Shown here piece after piece: positions 23,074 to 31,907 of a stretch of DNA of 64,000 bases (positions are counted from its first letter, which is position 1; each line of letters starts with the position of its first letter). The notes under the pieces were generated by a model that had not been told where the DNA came from, searched no databases, and was given only the letters and a program-made list of their open reading frames with translations. The stretch covers positions 1,103,628 through 1,167,627 of the forward strand of contig NZ_MNAH01000001.1 in assembly GCF_001976065.1 (NCBI RefSeq). Reading direction: 5' to 3'. The stretch comes from Pseudomonas putida. GTDB lineage: Bacteria; Pseudomonadota; Gammaproteobacteria; Pseudomonadales; Pseudomonadaceae. Made by a program: the position numbers and the translations under genes.

Positions 23074-25842
23074 GCGTTGCGCGGCGACCAGGTCCGGAGT
23101 GGCATGGCCTTCGGTAAACCGCTGGTAGATCAGCGACAGCAGCTCCCGGGCTTGCCGGTCGCGGCCCTGGCGCTGCCAAAGCCGCGCCAGCGAGGTGGCA
23201 CTGCGCAGCTCCCACGCCAGGGCACCCTGGGTTTTTGCCACGTTGAGCGCCTTGTCCAGCAAGGTCTCGGCGGCAGCGTCTTGCACCGGGCAATCGGCGG
23301 TCAGCAGCGCCTCGGCCCTGGCCCGCAGAATCTGCGCGGTGCTCCAGCCCGCTGCACCGGTCTCGGCGCGTTGCAGCAAATCGTCATCGACCAGGCTGCT
23401 GTCGAGGGTGACCATGATTTCCTTGATCAAACCCACAGCCGGCCCAGGTAACGCATTGCCTTGGGCACCGTCGATGACCAAGGCATAGTGTCGAGCCCAG
23501 GTGTAGAACAGCAGCACCGAGTGTTTCTGCGCCTGTTCCAGCAGCAGGTGCAAGCATTCGCGAGCGGTTCGGCTGTCGCCGTTGTAATGGGCGATCGGGC
23601 AGCCGGCCAGTGCCAGGGTGTAGCAAATGGACGTGCCGTGGTTGATCTGCAGCGCAATGTCCAGCGCCTGCCGCGCTGTGTGCCAGGCTTGCTCCGGTTG
23701 GCCCTGTATCCAGCGAATGCGGGCGAGGATGGTCAGGGCGGCGACGCTCTGGTCGTATTGCACGCCAAATCCATGGGTGAAGCGGTTGAGATGACCGCTG
23801 TGGGCCATGCGCTGGATCACCTCTTCGGCGTTCATCCGTGCCCGCTGCTGGTCGCCGGCAAAGTGCAGGGCCAGCACCCGCAGGCGATGGGTGCTCAGGG
23901 ACAGCATCGGGTCACCGTGCAAGCCCAGGCGGTCGAATTGCTCGCTCTGTTCCAGGGCCGCTTGATAGTGGCCGCAACTGAGGTTGACCGCCAGGTGCCC
24001 GGAGACGGCGCGCAGTTGTCCGGCCACGTCGTTGCAGCGCCTGGCCAAGGCCCGGGCGCTGACGAAGGCTTCTACGGTTTCGCCAGTGCCGCCCTGGGCG
24101 TGGTAACAGGTGCTGCCCAGCGCCAGTTTCAGCTGCATTTCCAGCCGCGGGCAGACCTCGGGCGCGGCGTCGAGCAGCGCCAGGGCCTTGCGCACATAAC
24201 CACCGTACTCGTTGAGCAGCGACAGTTCCTGCCACAGCGGCGTGGACGTCGCGGTCAGGCGGATTGCCAGTGCATGTGGCCCCGGTGCAGACAGCCCCCA
24301 GTCGAGCGCCGCGCGGATGTCTTCCAGACTGCGGGCATAACGCTCGATCCACAGCCCGGTGGGGATATGCTCCCAGTCGTCCTGCGCCTGCTGCATCAGG
24401 GTCAGGCATCGCTCGGCATGACGTTTGCGGGTCTCGGGCAGTTCAGCGCTCTGCTCGAGTTTTTCCAGGGCATAGCTGCGGGTGGTGTCGAGCAGGCGGT
24501 AGAACACCTCTTCATCACCGACGTCCACGCTCAGCAGCGACTTGGCCACCAGTTGCGTGATCGAGCCAAACACCTCGCGCGGTTCGATGTGTTCGCCCAC
24601 GATCACCGCCGCTGCCGACTCCAGCGTAAAGCCACCGCGGAAGATGCCCAGTCGACGCAGGCAGGTTTGTTCGCAGGCATTGAGCAGGTTGAAGCTCCAG
24701 TCCAGCGTCGTGCGCAGGGTCTGGTGCCGGCCCAGGTTGGTCTGGCTGCTGTGGGTGAGCAGGCGAAAACTTTCTTGCAACTGCGCCAGCAGGCCGCTGA
24801 GGCCAAGGTTGGCGACTTGCGCGGCGGCCAGTTCGAGGGCCAGTGGAATGCCGTCCAGGCGGCGACAGATATCGATGGCCAGTGGCAGTTCGGCATCGGT
24901 CAGTTCAAAGCTGTCGTGGTTGGCCATGGCCCGCTCGACGAACAGCTGCAATGCGGAAAAACCAAGGGCCTGCGCGCGGTCCGGCACGGCAACGGGCGGG
25001 GGGCAGTCCAGCGGTTCCAGGCGCTGGACGAATTCGCCCTCGGCACGCAGGCTCTCGCGGCTGGTGGCCAGGATATGCACCTGCGGCGCGCCACGCAGCA
25101 GGCGTTCACAGAGCAGTGCGACGCTGTCGATCAGGTGTTCGCAGTTGTCGATGACCAGCAACATATGCCGTTCGCGCAGGAACGTGGCGAGGCTGTTCAT
25201 CGGTTCGCTGTCGTGCAGGGACAATCCCAGTAATGTCGCCAGATGAGCGCTGATCATCGAAGGTTCGTTGATCGGTGTCAGGTCCAGCAGGCGGATGCCG
25301 TCGCGGTAGCGGCCGATCAGTTGCTCGGCAACGCGCAGGGCGACGCTGGTCTTGCCGATGCCGCCGGGACCGACGAGGGTGATGAAGCGCTGGCGCGGCA
25401 GTTGCGCCACCAGACGGTCGACCAGCACCTGGCGGCCGATCAGGCGGGCGCGGCGCAAGGGCAGGTTATGGCCGCTGGATTCAACGACGTCATGTTGCGG
25501 ACGGTGTTCGATGTGCTCCAGCGCGCACGGCGCGACAAAGCTGTAGCCGCGCTGGGCCACGGTGACGATGTAGCGCTGACCGGCCTGGCCGTCGCCGAGG
25601 GCTTTGCGCAGGGCTGCCATGTGCACCCGCAGGTTGATCTCTTCCACCACGCTATCGGGCCAGACTTGAGTCAACAGCTGTTGCTTGCTGACGACCTTCC
25701 CGGCGTGTTCGAGCAGGATCAACAGGATGTCCATGGCGCGTCGGCCAAGGCGCAGGGGGCGGTCGGATTCCATCGCCAGACGTCGTCCAGGGTAGATCCT
25801 GTAGGGGCCGAAATGCACAGCCTGTTCGGGGGCAAGGGTCAA
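23038..25842 (-). CDS. Winged-helix / NB-ARC / helical-repeat (STAND) transcriptional regulator
   Basis: A 934-residue protein with a TTG start 7 bases after AGGAG. Residues 1-105 are a winged-helix DNA-binding domain (LRLGRRAMDILLILLEHAGK, EINLRVHMAALRKAL). The ATPase has Walker A GPGGIGKTS (158-166), LLVIDNCEHLIDSV, TSRESLRAEGE and GIPLALELAAAQ. The C-terminal 450 residues are an Ala/Leu-rich TPR-like repeat sensor. These MalT-like proteins couple ligand sensing to transcription. It is convergent with, and paralogous to, the shorter regulator. Target genes are unknown; a small AraC-type gene lies 93 bases upstream on the same strand. Confidence 0.85.
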   Translation of the reverse strand: MTLAPEQAVHFGPYRIYPGRRLAMESDRPLRLGRRAMDILLILLEHAGKVVSKQQLLTQVWPDSVVEEINLRVHMAALRKALGDGQAGQRYIVTVAQRGYSFVAPCALEHIEHRPQHDVVESSGHNLPLRRARLIGRQVLVDRLVAQLPRQRFITLVGPGGIGKTSVALRVAEQLIGRYRDGIRLLDLTPINEPSMISAHLATLLGLSLHDSEPMNSLATFLRERHMLLVIDNCEHLIDSVALLCERLLRGAPQVHILATSRESLRAEGEFVQRLEPLDCPPPVAVPDRAQALGFSALQLFVERAMANHDSFELTDAELPLAIDICRRLDGIPLALELAAAQVANLGLSGLLAQLQESFRLLTHSSQTNLGRHQTLRTTLDWSFNLLNACEQTCLRRLGIFRGGFTLESAAAVIVGEHIEPREVFGSITQLVAKSLLSVDVGDEEVFYRLLDTTRSYALEKLEQSAELPETRKRHAERCLTLMQQAQDDWEHIPTGLWIERYARSLEDIRAALDWGLSAPGPHALAIRLTATSTPLWQELSLLNEYGGYVRKALALLDAAPEVCPRLEMQLKLALGSTCYHAQGGTGETVEAFVSARALARRCNDVAGQLRAVSGHLAVNLSCGHYQAALEQSEQFDRLGLHGDPMLSLSTHRLRVLALHFAGDQQRARMNAEEVIQRMAHSGHLNRFTHGFGVQYDQSVAALTILARIRWIQGQPEQAWHTARQALDIALQINHGTSICYTLALAGCPIAHYNGDSRTARECLHLLLEQAQKHSVLLFYTWARHYALVIDGAQGNALPGPAVGLIKEIMVTLDSSLVDDDLLQRAETGAAGWSTAQILRARAEALLTADCPVQDAAAETLLDKALNVAKTQGALAWELRSATSLARLWQRQGRDRQARELLSLIYQRFTEGHATPDLVAAQRLLGELQDHVPA

Positions 25843-25935
25843 CGGGGTGCTCCTGGGTGAATGCGTCTGGAACGCACTTCTGGAGCATATTCCTCAGATT
25901 TTTGCCGGCGCGCAATGCGTCCGTCATTACAGCGG

Positions 25936-26367
25936 TCAATGGCGTTGCCCGCAGGCAGGTGAAGTGGGAAGGGCGCGTACGACCCGGCAACGCCAGGCGA
26001 ACGGGTTGATGCCCTCGCTGCGGGTGAACATGTGGCAGAAGTGCGCCTGGTCGCAGAAACCGCATTCGAGGCTGATTTGCGTCAGGCTCAGGTCCGTGTG
26101 CTGGATCAGGTGCTTGGCCCGGGCGATGCGTTGCTGGCGAATCCATTCCTGGGGCGAACAGCCGGTGCTGCATTTGAATGCGCGGGAGAAATGACTGCGT
26201 GACAACGAACAGGCCTGGGCCAGTTCGCTCACTTGCAGGGTTTCGCCGAGGCGATCGAGGATCAGGCGTTTCACCAGCCGTTCGCGCTGGGCGCTGAGGC
26301 CGCTGGCGCTTTTTACCTGGGTTCGGGCGACTGTCGCGCGGGCGGTGCTTTGCTGTAAATAAGCCAT
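25936..26367 (-). CDS. Small AraC-type regulator (DNA-binding domain only)
   Basis: A 143-residue protein consisting almost wholly of the two AraC helix-turn-helix motifs (LQVSELAQACSLSRSHFSRA and LSLTQISLECGFCDQAHFCH) with a short basic N-terminus and no effector domain. Such short AraC proteins can act constitutively or through interaction with others. It precedes the large STAND regulator on the same strand and diverges from a LysR gene. Confidence 0.8.
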   Translation of the reverse strand: MAYLQQSTARATVARTQVKSASGLSAQRERLVKRLILDRLGETLQVSELAQACSLSRSHFSRAFKCSTGCSPQEWIRQQRIARAKHLIQHTDLSLTQISLECGFCDQAHFCHMFTRSEGINPFAWRCRVVRALPTSPACGQRH

Positions 26368-26524
26368 GGCGAATGTCCGTGTAGGTAGGATTCATTCTTG
26401 AACCCCAAGGCTCTGGCTTGCGAGTTAAACGTTGTTAATTCCTCGTCCAGGGCGGGCAGTCTTGGGTAAAGTCAGACACAATCGCCCTCTCGCGCCTGGC
26501 TCAACACACAAGGGAACCGTGCCT

Positions 26525-27445
26525 ATGAACCGTAACGATCTGCGCCGCGTCGACATGAACCTGCTGGTTATTTTCGAAGCGCTGATGTTCGAAAAGAACC
26601 TGACCCGCGTGGCGGAAAAACTGTTCATGGGCCAGCCGGCCGTGAGTGCAGCCCTGGGGCGGTTACGCGATCTGTTCGACGACCCGTTGCTGTTGCGCAA
26701 CGGTAGAAGCATGGAGCCGACGGCGCGGGCGCTGGCGATTCTCAAGGAACTGCAACCGGCGATGGACACCATTTCCGGCGCGGTCAGTCGCGCCAAGGAG
26801 TTTGATCCGGCAACCAGTTGCGACGTCTTTCGCATTGGCCTGTCGGACGATGCCGAGTTCGGTTTGTTTCCGCCGCTGCTGCGCCAGTTGCAGGAGGAAG
26901 CACCGGGCATTGTCGTGGTCGTGCGCCGGGCCAATTACCTGCTGATGCCGGCCTTGCTGGCGTCGGGGGAAATCTCCGTGGGCGTCAGCTACACCACCGA
27001 CCTGCCGGCCAATGCCAAGCGCAAGAAACTGCGTGATATTCCCTGCAAGGTGCTGCGCGGTGACAAGCGTCCGGGGACGCTGACCCTGGATGAGTACTGT
27101 GCGCGTCCCCATGCGATGGTGTCGTTTTCCGGGGACCTGAGTGGCAATATCGATCTGGACCTGGCGAAGATTGGCCGGACTCGCCGGGTGGTGCTGGGGG
27201 TTCCGCAGTTCAGTGGATTGCGTGCGTTGCTCGCCGGGACCGAGATGATTGCCACGGTGCCCGATTATGCGGCGTGTGCGCTGGTGGAAGGGTGTGGCTT
27301 ACGGGCTGAGGATCCGCCATTCGAGATTGCCGCGGCGCAGTTGTCGATGGCATGGAGTGGGGTACATGACAATGATCCGGCGGAGCGCTGGTTGCGGTCG
27401 CGGATCAGCCAGTTCATGTCGGAGCCGCTGTCGATCCCTGCTTGA
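26525..27445 (+). CDS. LysR-family transcriptional regulator
   Basis: 306 residues from the ATG at 26525, with AAGGGAA about 8 bases upstream; a longer frame to 26432 is unlikely. The helix-turn-helix is in LLVIFEALMFEKNLTRVAEK then LFMGQPAVSAALGRLRDLF. The effector domain resembles the NodD/SyrM-type group (FRIGLSDDAEFGLFPPLLRQ). It precedes, on the same strand, the monooxygenase-like/amidohydrolase/hydrolase genes from which a REP doublet separates it, and is their probable regulator. Confidence 0.85.
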   Translation: MNRNDLRRVDMNLLVIFEALMFEKNLTRVAEKLFMGQPAVSAALGRLRDLFDDPLLLRNGRSMEPTARALAILKELQPAMDTISGAVSRAKEFDPATSCDVFRIGLSDDAEFGLFPPLLRQLQEEAPGIVVVVRRANYLLMPALLASGEISVGVSYTTDLPANAKRKKLRDIPCKVLRGDKRPGTLTLDEYCARPHAMVSFSGDLSGNIDLDLAKIGRTRRVVLGVPQFSGLRALLAGTEMIATVPDYAACALVEGCGLRAEDPPFEIAAAQLSMAWSGVHDNDPAERWLRSRISQFMSEPLSIPA

Positions 27446-27491
27446 TCGTGGCGGCTTGCCCGCCAACCCGTCTTTTTGCGGATGTACCAAC

Positions 27492-27588
27492 CCCTGTAGG
27501 AGCTGGCTTGCCAGCGATGGCCGTGTGTCAGTCAGGCACATTGTTGAATGTAAAACCGCCTTCGCTGGCAAGCCAGCTCCTACAGGGA
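27492..27588. repeat. REP doublet (inverted pair)
   Basis: CCTGTAGGAGCTGGCTTGCC and its inverse GGCAAGCCAGCTCCTACAGG enclose a short hairpin with ACATTGTTGAATGT. It lies between the LysR gene and the next operon. Confidence 0.88.
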
Positions 27589-27689
27589 TCTATTCGGGGT
27601 ACATCGCAAAAACAGCACGTACATTCAATTTTTTCCTTCCTCGCCCCGGCATTATCCAATCCAATATTGTCTCGCCGGAGCCCGCCACC

Positions 27690-28292
27690 ATGCCTGATTC
27701 CAACGTGCTCGACTCGCCCTTCGAGGAGGTTGTGACCCTGGTTATCAAACACCGGGTCAAGGCCGGTTTTGAAGTGCCCTACGAAGCCTGGCTGCGCAAC
27801 ATTGTCAGTGTCGCCGGGCAGCAGGAGGGGCACTTGGGCGTGGATGTGATGCGCGGCAAGAACGCGGGCCTGGATATGTACACCTGCGTCCTGCGGTTTT
27901 GCTCCACCTCTGCGATGCAGCGCTGGCTCGATTCGCCGCAACGCCGGGCGCTGGTCAACGACGCCACGCCGATGCTGGCCGACGGCGACCAGACCGAAGT
28001 CAACCCGGTCAACGAGTTCTGGTTCGCCCCGCAGGTGGAGTCGGTTGCGCCACCGCCGCGCTGGAAGCAGGCCGTGGTGACGCTGTTGGTGATTCTGCCG
28101 CACACCCTGCTGGTGCCGCTGCTCTGGGGCCCGTTGTTGCAACTCAACGCGGTGCTGTCCAACTACGTGGTTGCGACATTCCTGATTACCCTGACCATCG
28201 TGCTGTCGGTGGTGTACCTGTTCATGCCGATGGCGACGCGTCTGTTCGCGCCCTGGCTGTCTTCTTCCACTGCGCCCAAGGAAACGCGATGA
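27690..28292 (+). CDS. ABM-domain protein with C-terminal membrane segments
   Basis: A 200-residue protein. The N-terminal 100 residues resemble an antibiotic-biosynthesis-monooxygenase (ABM) ferredoxin-like domain (VTLVIKHRVKAGFEVPYEAW then QQEGHLGVDVMRG). The C-terminal part has two membrane helices (AVVTLLVILPHTLLVPLLWG and VVATFLITLTIVLSVVYLFM). This fused arrangement is found in proteobacterial membrane-bound ABM proteins. It may act on or sense a reactive small molecule (inference). Its stop overlaps the amidohydrolase start (ATGA), so the two are translationally coupled. Confidence 0.8.
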   Translation: MPDSNVLDSPFEEVVTLVIKHRVKAGFEVPYEAWLRNIVSVAGQQEGHLGVDVMRGKNAGLDMYTCVLRFCSTSAMQRWLDSPQRRALVNDATPMLADGDQTEVNPVNEFWFAPQVESVAPPPRWKQAVVTLLVILPHTLLVPLLWGPLLQLNAVLSNYVVATFLITLTIVLSVVYLFMPMATRLFAPWLSSSTAPKETR

Positions 28293-30127
28293 ACGCCGAT
28301 CTGATTCTGTTCAATGGTCAATTTCATACCGTCGACCGTGAGAACCCACGCGCCACTGCGGTCGCCATCAGCGAGGGCCGCTTCGTCGCGGTCGGCAGCG
28401 ATGCCGAGGCCATGGCCTTGCGCGGTTCCGGCACGCAAGTGATCGACCTCAAGGGTCGCTGCGTGATCCCCGGCCTCAACGACTCGCACTTGCACCTGAT
28501 CCGTGGCGGCCTGAACTACAACCTCGAGCTGCGCTGGGAAGGCGTGCCTTCACTGGCCGATGCGCTGCGCATGCTCAAGGATCAGGCCGACCGCACACCC
28601 ACGCCGCAGTGGGTGCGGGTGGTCGGGGGCTGGAACGAATTCCAGTTCGCCGAAAAGCGCCTGCCGACCCTCGAAGAGCTGAACCAGGCCGCGCCCGATA
28701 CCCCGGTGTTCGTCCTGCACCTGTACGACCGCGCCTTGCTCAACCGCGCCGCGCTGCGGGTCGCCGGTTATACCCGCAACACGCCGAACCCGCCGGGTGG
28801 GGAAATTGTGCGCGATGCCAATGGCGAGCCCACGGGCATGCTGGTGGCGCGGCCCAACGCGATGATTCTGTACGCGACCCTGGCCAAGGGGCCGAAGTTG
28901 CCGCTGGAGTATCAGGTCAACTCGACGCGCCAGTTCATGCGCGAACTCAATCGCCTCGGCCTGACCAGCGCCATCGACGCCGGTGGTGGTTTCCAGAATT
29001 ACCCGGACGACTACCAGGTGATCGAGCAGTTGGCCAGGGACCAGCAACTGACCGTACGCATTGCCTACAACCTGTTCACCCAGAAGCCCAAGGAAGAGCT
29101 GACCGATTTCAAGAACTGGACCGGCAGCGTGACCCTGCACCAGGGCGACGACTACCTGCGGCACAACGGCGCCGGGGAAATGCTGGTGTTCTCCGCGGCG
29201 GATTTCGAGGACTTCCTCGAACCACGCCCGGACCTGCCACAAACCATGGAAGACGAACTGGAACCGGTGGTGCGCCATCTGGTTGAGCAGCGTTGGCCGT
29301 TCCGCTTGCACGCCACCTACGACGAATCCATCAGCCGCATGCTCGACGTGTTCGAGAAGGTTGATCGCGACATTCCGTTCAATGGCCTGCCGTGGTTTTT
29401 CGACCACGCCGAAACCATCACCCCGCGCAACATCGAGCGGGTGAGGGCGCTGGGTGGCGGCATCGCCATCCAGGATCGCATGGCGTTCCAGGGCGAATAT
29501 TTCGTCGAGCGCTACGGCGCCAAGGCGGCCGAAGCCACGCCACCCATCAAGCGCATGTTAGCCGAAGGTATACCGGTCGGTGCCGGCACCGATGCCACGC
29601 GGGTGTCGAGCTACAACCCCTGGACCTCGTTGTACTGGATGGTCAGCGGCCGCACCGTCGGTGGCCTGGCGTTGCACGCCGAGGGCCTGTCGCGCCAGAC
29701 CGCCCTGGAGCTGTTCACCCACGGCAGCGCCTGGTTCTCCTCCGAGCAGGGTAAGAAAGGCCAGATCAAGGTCGGGCAATTGGCGGACGTGGCGGTATTG
29801 AGCGCGGACTATTTCAGCGTCGAGGACGAAGCGATCAAGTGGATCGAGTCGGTGCTGACCGTGGTCGGCGGCAAGGTGGTGTATGCCGCTGGCGACTTCG
29901 AAAAACTTGGCCCCGCCAGTGTGCCGGTGCTGCCGGACTGGTCGCCGGTGGTCAAGGTACCGGGCCACTGGCGGCCGAATTCGCCGTTGCAGGCACAGGT
30001 TCACCAGTGCAGCGGGCCTTGTGCCGTGCACTCCCACAGCCATGAGCGGGCGCGGCTGTCGAATGCGCCGGTCAGTGACTTCGCCGGTTTCTGGGGTGCC
30101 TTTGGCTGTTCGTGTTTTGCCTTCTGA
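28289..30127 (+). CDS. Amidohydrolase family protein (YtcJ-like)
   Basis: 612 residues from the ATG at 28289. It starts with a urease-like beta-sandwich and the metal motif NDSHLHL (about residues 64-70; His67 and His69). The barrel continues with metal-ligand candidates in RLHATYDES and WFFDHAETI, and VGAGTDATRVSSYNPW near residue 430-445. The C-terminal tail has CSGPCAVHSHSHERAR, an odd Cys/His-rich extension. It would hydrolyse an amide or related bond with a divalent metal; substrate unknown. It is in one operon with the ABM-domain gene and the YcaC-like hydrolase. Confidence 0.85.
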   Translation: MNADLILFNGQFHTVDRENPRATAVAISEGRFVAVGSDAEAMALRGSGTQVIDLKGRCVIPGLNDSHLHLIRGGLNYNLELRWEGVPSLADALRMLKDQADRTPTPQWVRVVGGWNEFQFAEKRLPTLEELNQAAPDTPVFVLHLYDRALLNRAALRVAGYTRNTPNPPGGEIVRDANGEPTGMLVARPNAMILYATLAKGPKLPLEYQVNSTRQFMRELNRLGLTSAIDAGGGFQNYPDDYQVIEQLARDQQLTVRIAYNLFTQKPKEELTDFKNWTGSVTLHQGDDYLRHNGAGEMLVFSAADFEDFLEPRPDLPQTMEDELEPVVRHLVEQRWPFRLHATYDESISRMLDVFEKVDRDIPFNGLPWFFDHAETITPRNIERVRALGGGIAIQDRMAFQGEYFVERYGAKAAEATPPIKRMLAEGIPVGAGTDATRVSSYNPWTSLYWMVSGRTVGGLALHAEGLSRQTALELFTHGSAWFSSEQGKKGQIKVGQLADVAVLSADYFSVEDEAIKWIESVLTVVGGKVVYAAGDFEKLGPASVPVLPDWSPVVKVPGHWRPNSPLQAQVHQCSGPCAVHSHSHERARLSNAPVSDFAGFWGAFGCSCFAF

Positions 30128-30162
30128 TCAATAAGCGACAACCATCCATCAAGGAGTTTTTC

Positions 30163-30789
30163 ATGAGCAACGTACCGTACAAACGCTTGAACAAAGACGA
30201 TGCCGTGGTGTTGTTGGTCGACCACCAGACTGGCCTGATCTCGCTGGTCCAGGATTTCTCGCCCAATGAGTTCAAGAACAACGTGCTGGCCCTGGGCGAC
30301 ATCGCCAAGTTCTTCAATCTGCCGACCGTCCTCACCACCAGTTTCGACAGCGGCCCGAACGGTCCAATCGTGCCGGAACTCAAGGCGCAGTTCCCGGATG
30401 CACCGTTTATTGCGCGCCCCGGCCAGATCAACGCCTGGGACAACGAGGACTTCGTCAAGGCCGTGAAGGCCACCGGTCGCAAGCAACTGATCATTGCCGG
30501 TGTGGTCACCGATGTGTGCGTGGCGTTCCCGACCCTGTCGGCCTTGGCCGAAGGTTTTGACGTGTTCGTGGTGACTGATGCTTCCGGCACCTTCAACACC
30601 ACCGTGCAACAAGCCGCCTGGGCCCGCATGTCCGCCGCCGGTGCTCAACTGCTGAACTGGTTCTCCGTGGCTTGCGAGCTGCAGGGCGACTGGCGCAACG
30701 ACATGGAAGGCCTGGCCAACCTGCTGTCCGAACGCATTCCGAACTACCGCAACCTGATCAACAGCTACACCACGTTCACCGCCAAGTAA
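30163..30789 (+). CDS. ycaC: Isochorismatase-family hydrolase, YcaC-like
   Basis: A 208-residue protein preceded by AAGGAG. The catalytic Asp is in LLVDHQTG (Asp20) and the nucleophile in VVTDVCVAFP (Cys119), as in YcaC. YcaC-like proteins are oligomeric enzymes of uncertain substrate. It lies 35 bases after the amidohydrolase gene on the same strand and probably belongs to the same operon, in which case it may act on the amidohydrolase product (inference). Confidence 0.85.
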   Translation: MSNVPYKRLNKDDAVVLLVDHQTGLISLVQDFSPNEFKNNVLALGDIAKFFNLPTVLTTSFDSGPNGPIVPELKAQFPDAPFIARPGQINAWDNEDFVKAVKATGRKQLIIAGVVTDVCVAFPTLSALAEGFDVFVVTDASGTFNTTVQQAAWARMSAAGAQLLNWFSVACELQGDWRNDMEGLANLLSERIPNYRNLINSYTTFTAK

Positions 30790-30896
30790 TAACGCACCAC
30801 CCTTGTAGGAGCCCGGCTTGCGTTACACATTGAATAGGGTGTCGAAACGAGCATAAGCCGCTATAACTGCGGGTGACTGTCAATCAAGGCATGACA

Positions 30897-31781
30897 ATGA
30901 ACCCGTTCGAAGATATGCGTATTTTTTGCCAGGTGATGGATTCCGGCAGCTTCACCGCCGCCGCCGATCATCTGGGCTTGTCCAAGCAGTTCGTCAGCCG
31001 GCGCCTGATGCAGCTCGAAGCGCGACTTGGCGTGCGGCTGCTCAATCGCTCGACAAGGCGGCTGGATGTCACCCCGCTGGGGCAGAGTTACTACGAATCG
31101 GCCTTGCGCTTGCTGGGCGAAGTCGAGCAGGTGGAGCAGGGCATCGCCGGGCAGACCACCGAACCGCGCGGCACCCTTCGCGTGAGTGCGCCGCTGTCGT
31201 TTGCGTTGGCGCACCTGGGGTGCCTGCTACCGCAGTTTTTACAGCGCTACCCTGACGTCACGGCGGAGGTGGACCTGAGCGATCGGTCGGTGGATTTGCT
31301 TGGCGAAGGTTACGACCTGGCCCTGCGCATCGGCACGCTGGAAGACTCGACGCTGATTGCCCGGCGCATCGCTTCCATCCAGCGAGTGTACTGCGCCAGC
31401 CCGGCTTACCTGGCTGAGCGCGGCACGCCAGTCAAACCCGAAGCGTTGCACCAGCATGACTGCCTGCCGTACGGCCACGGGCGGCAGGTGCAATGGCGTT
31501 TCGAAGGGCAGGGCAAGCCGCTGATGGTCAACGTCACCGGGCGGATGCGGGTCAACAATGGCGAGTTGCTCAAGGACGCGGCGATTGCCGGGATGGGGAT
31601 TACTTACCTGCCGACGTTTATCGTCGGTTCGGCGTTGAAGGATGGTCGGTTGGTAACGGTGCTGGATGAGTTTTGTCCCGAGCCGCTGACGCTGTCGGCG
31701 GTGTATCCGCAACATCGCCAGGCGTCGCGACCGGTGCAGGCGCTGATCGAGTTTCTGCGCGAGCGGCTGGACGTGTTGTAG
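30897..31781 (+). CDS. LysR-family transcriptional regulator
   Basis: 294 residues from the ATG at 30897 (an in-frame start at 30873 is less likely). The helix-turn-helix is FCQVMDSGSFTAAADHLGLS with KQFVSRRLMQLEARLGVRLL; the effector domain follows. It belongs to the LysR group with DLALRIGTL. It lies 107 bases after the YcaC-like gene; a short single REP-like fragment (CTTGTAGGAGCCCGGCTTGC) is between them, so an independent promoter is likely. Confidence 0.85.
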   Translation: MNPFEDMRIFCQVMDSGSFTAAADHLGLSKQFVSRRLMQLEARLGVRLLNRSTRRLDVTPLGQSYYESALRLLGEVEQVEQGIAGQTTEPRGTLRVSAPLSFALAHLGCLLPQFLQRYPDVTAEVDLSDRSVDLLGEGYDLALRIGTLEDSTLIARRIASIQRVYCASPAYLAERGTPVKPEALHQHDCLPYGHGRQVQWRFEGQGKPLMVNVTGRMRVNNGELLKDAAIAGMGITYLPTFIVGSALKDGRLVTVLDEFCPEPLTLSAVYPQHRQASRPVQALIEFLRERLDVL

Positions 31782-31804
31782 ATCGACACTTTCACACGGT
31801 CAAT

Positions 31805-31897
31805 TGTGGGAGCGGGCTTGCTCGCGAAGGCGCAGTGTCAGGCGACATCACTGTTGGATGTGCCATCGCCTTCGCGAGCAAGCCCGCTCCCACAGGG
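31805..31897. repeat. REP doublet (inverted pair)
   Basis: TGTGGGAGCGGGCTTGCTCG and its inverse CGAGCAAGCCCGCTCCCACA enclose an ACATCACTGTTGGATGT hairpin. It lies between the convergent LysR gene and the His/Gly-rich protein gene and may terminate both. Confidence 0.88.
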
Positions 31898-31907
31898 TTC
31901 GAGCAGG

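Noticed and set aside
23461..25233. 590-residue plus-strand ORF
   Set aside because: Antisense to the 934-residue STAND regulator; composition is Gln/Gly/Val-rich shadow type and there are no domains.
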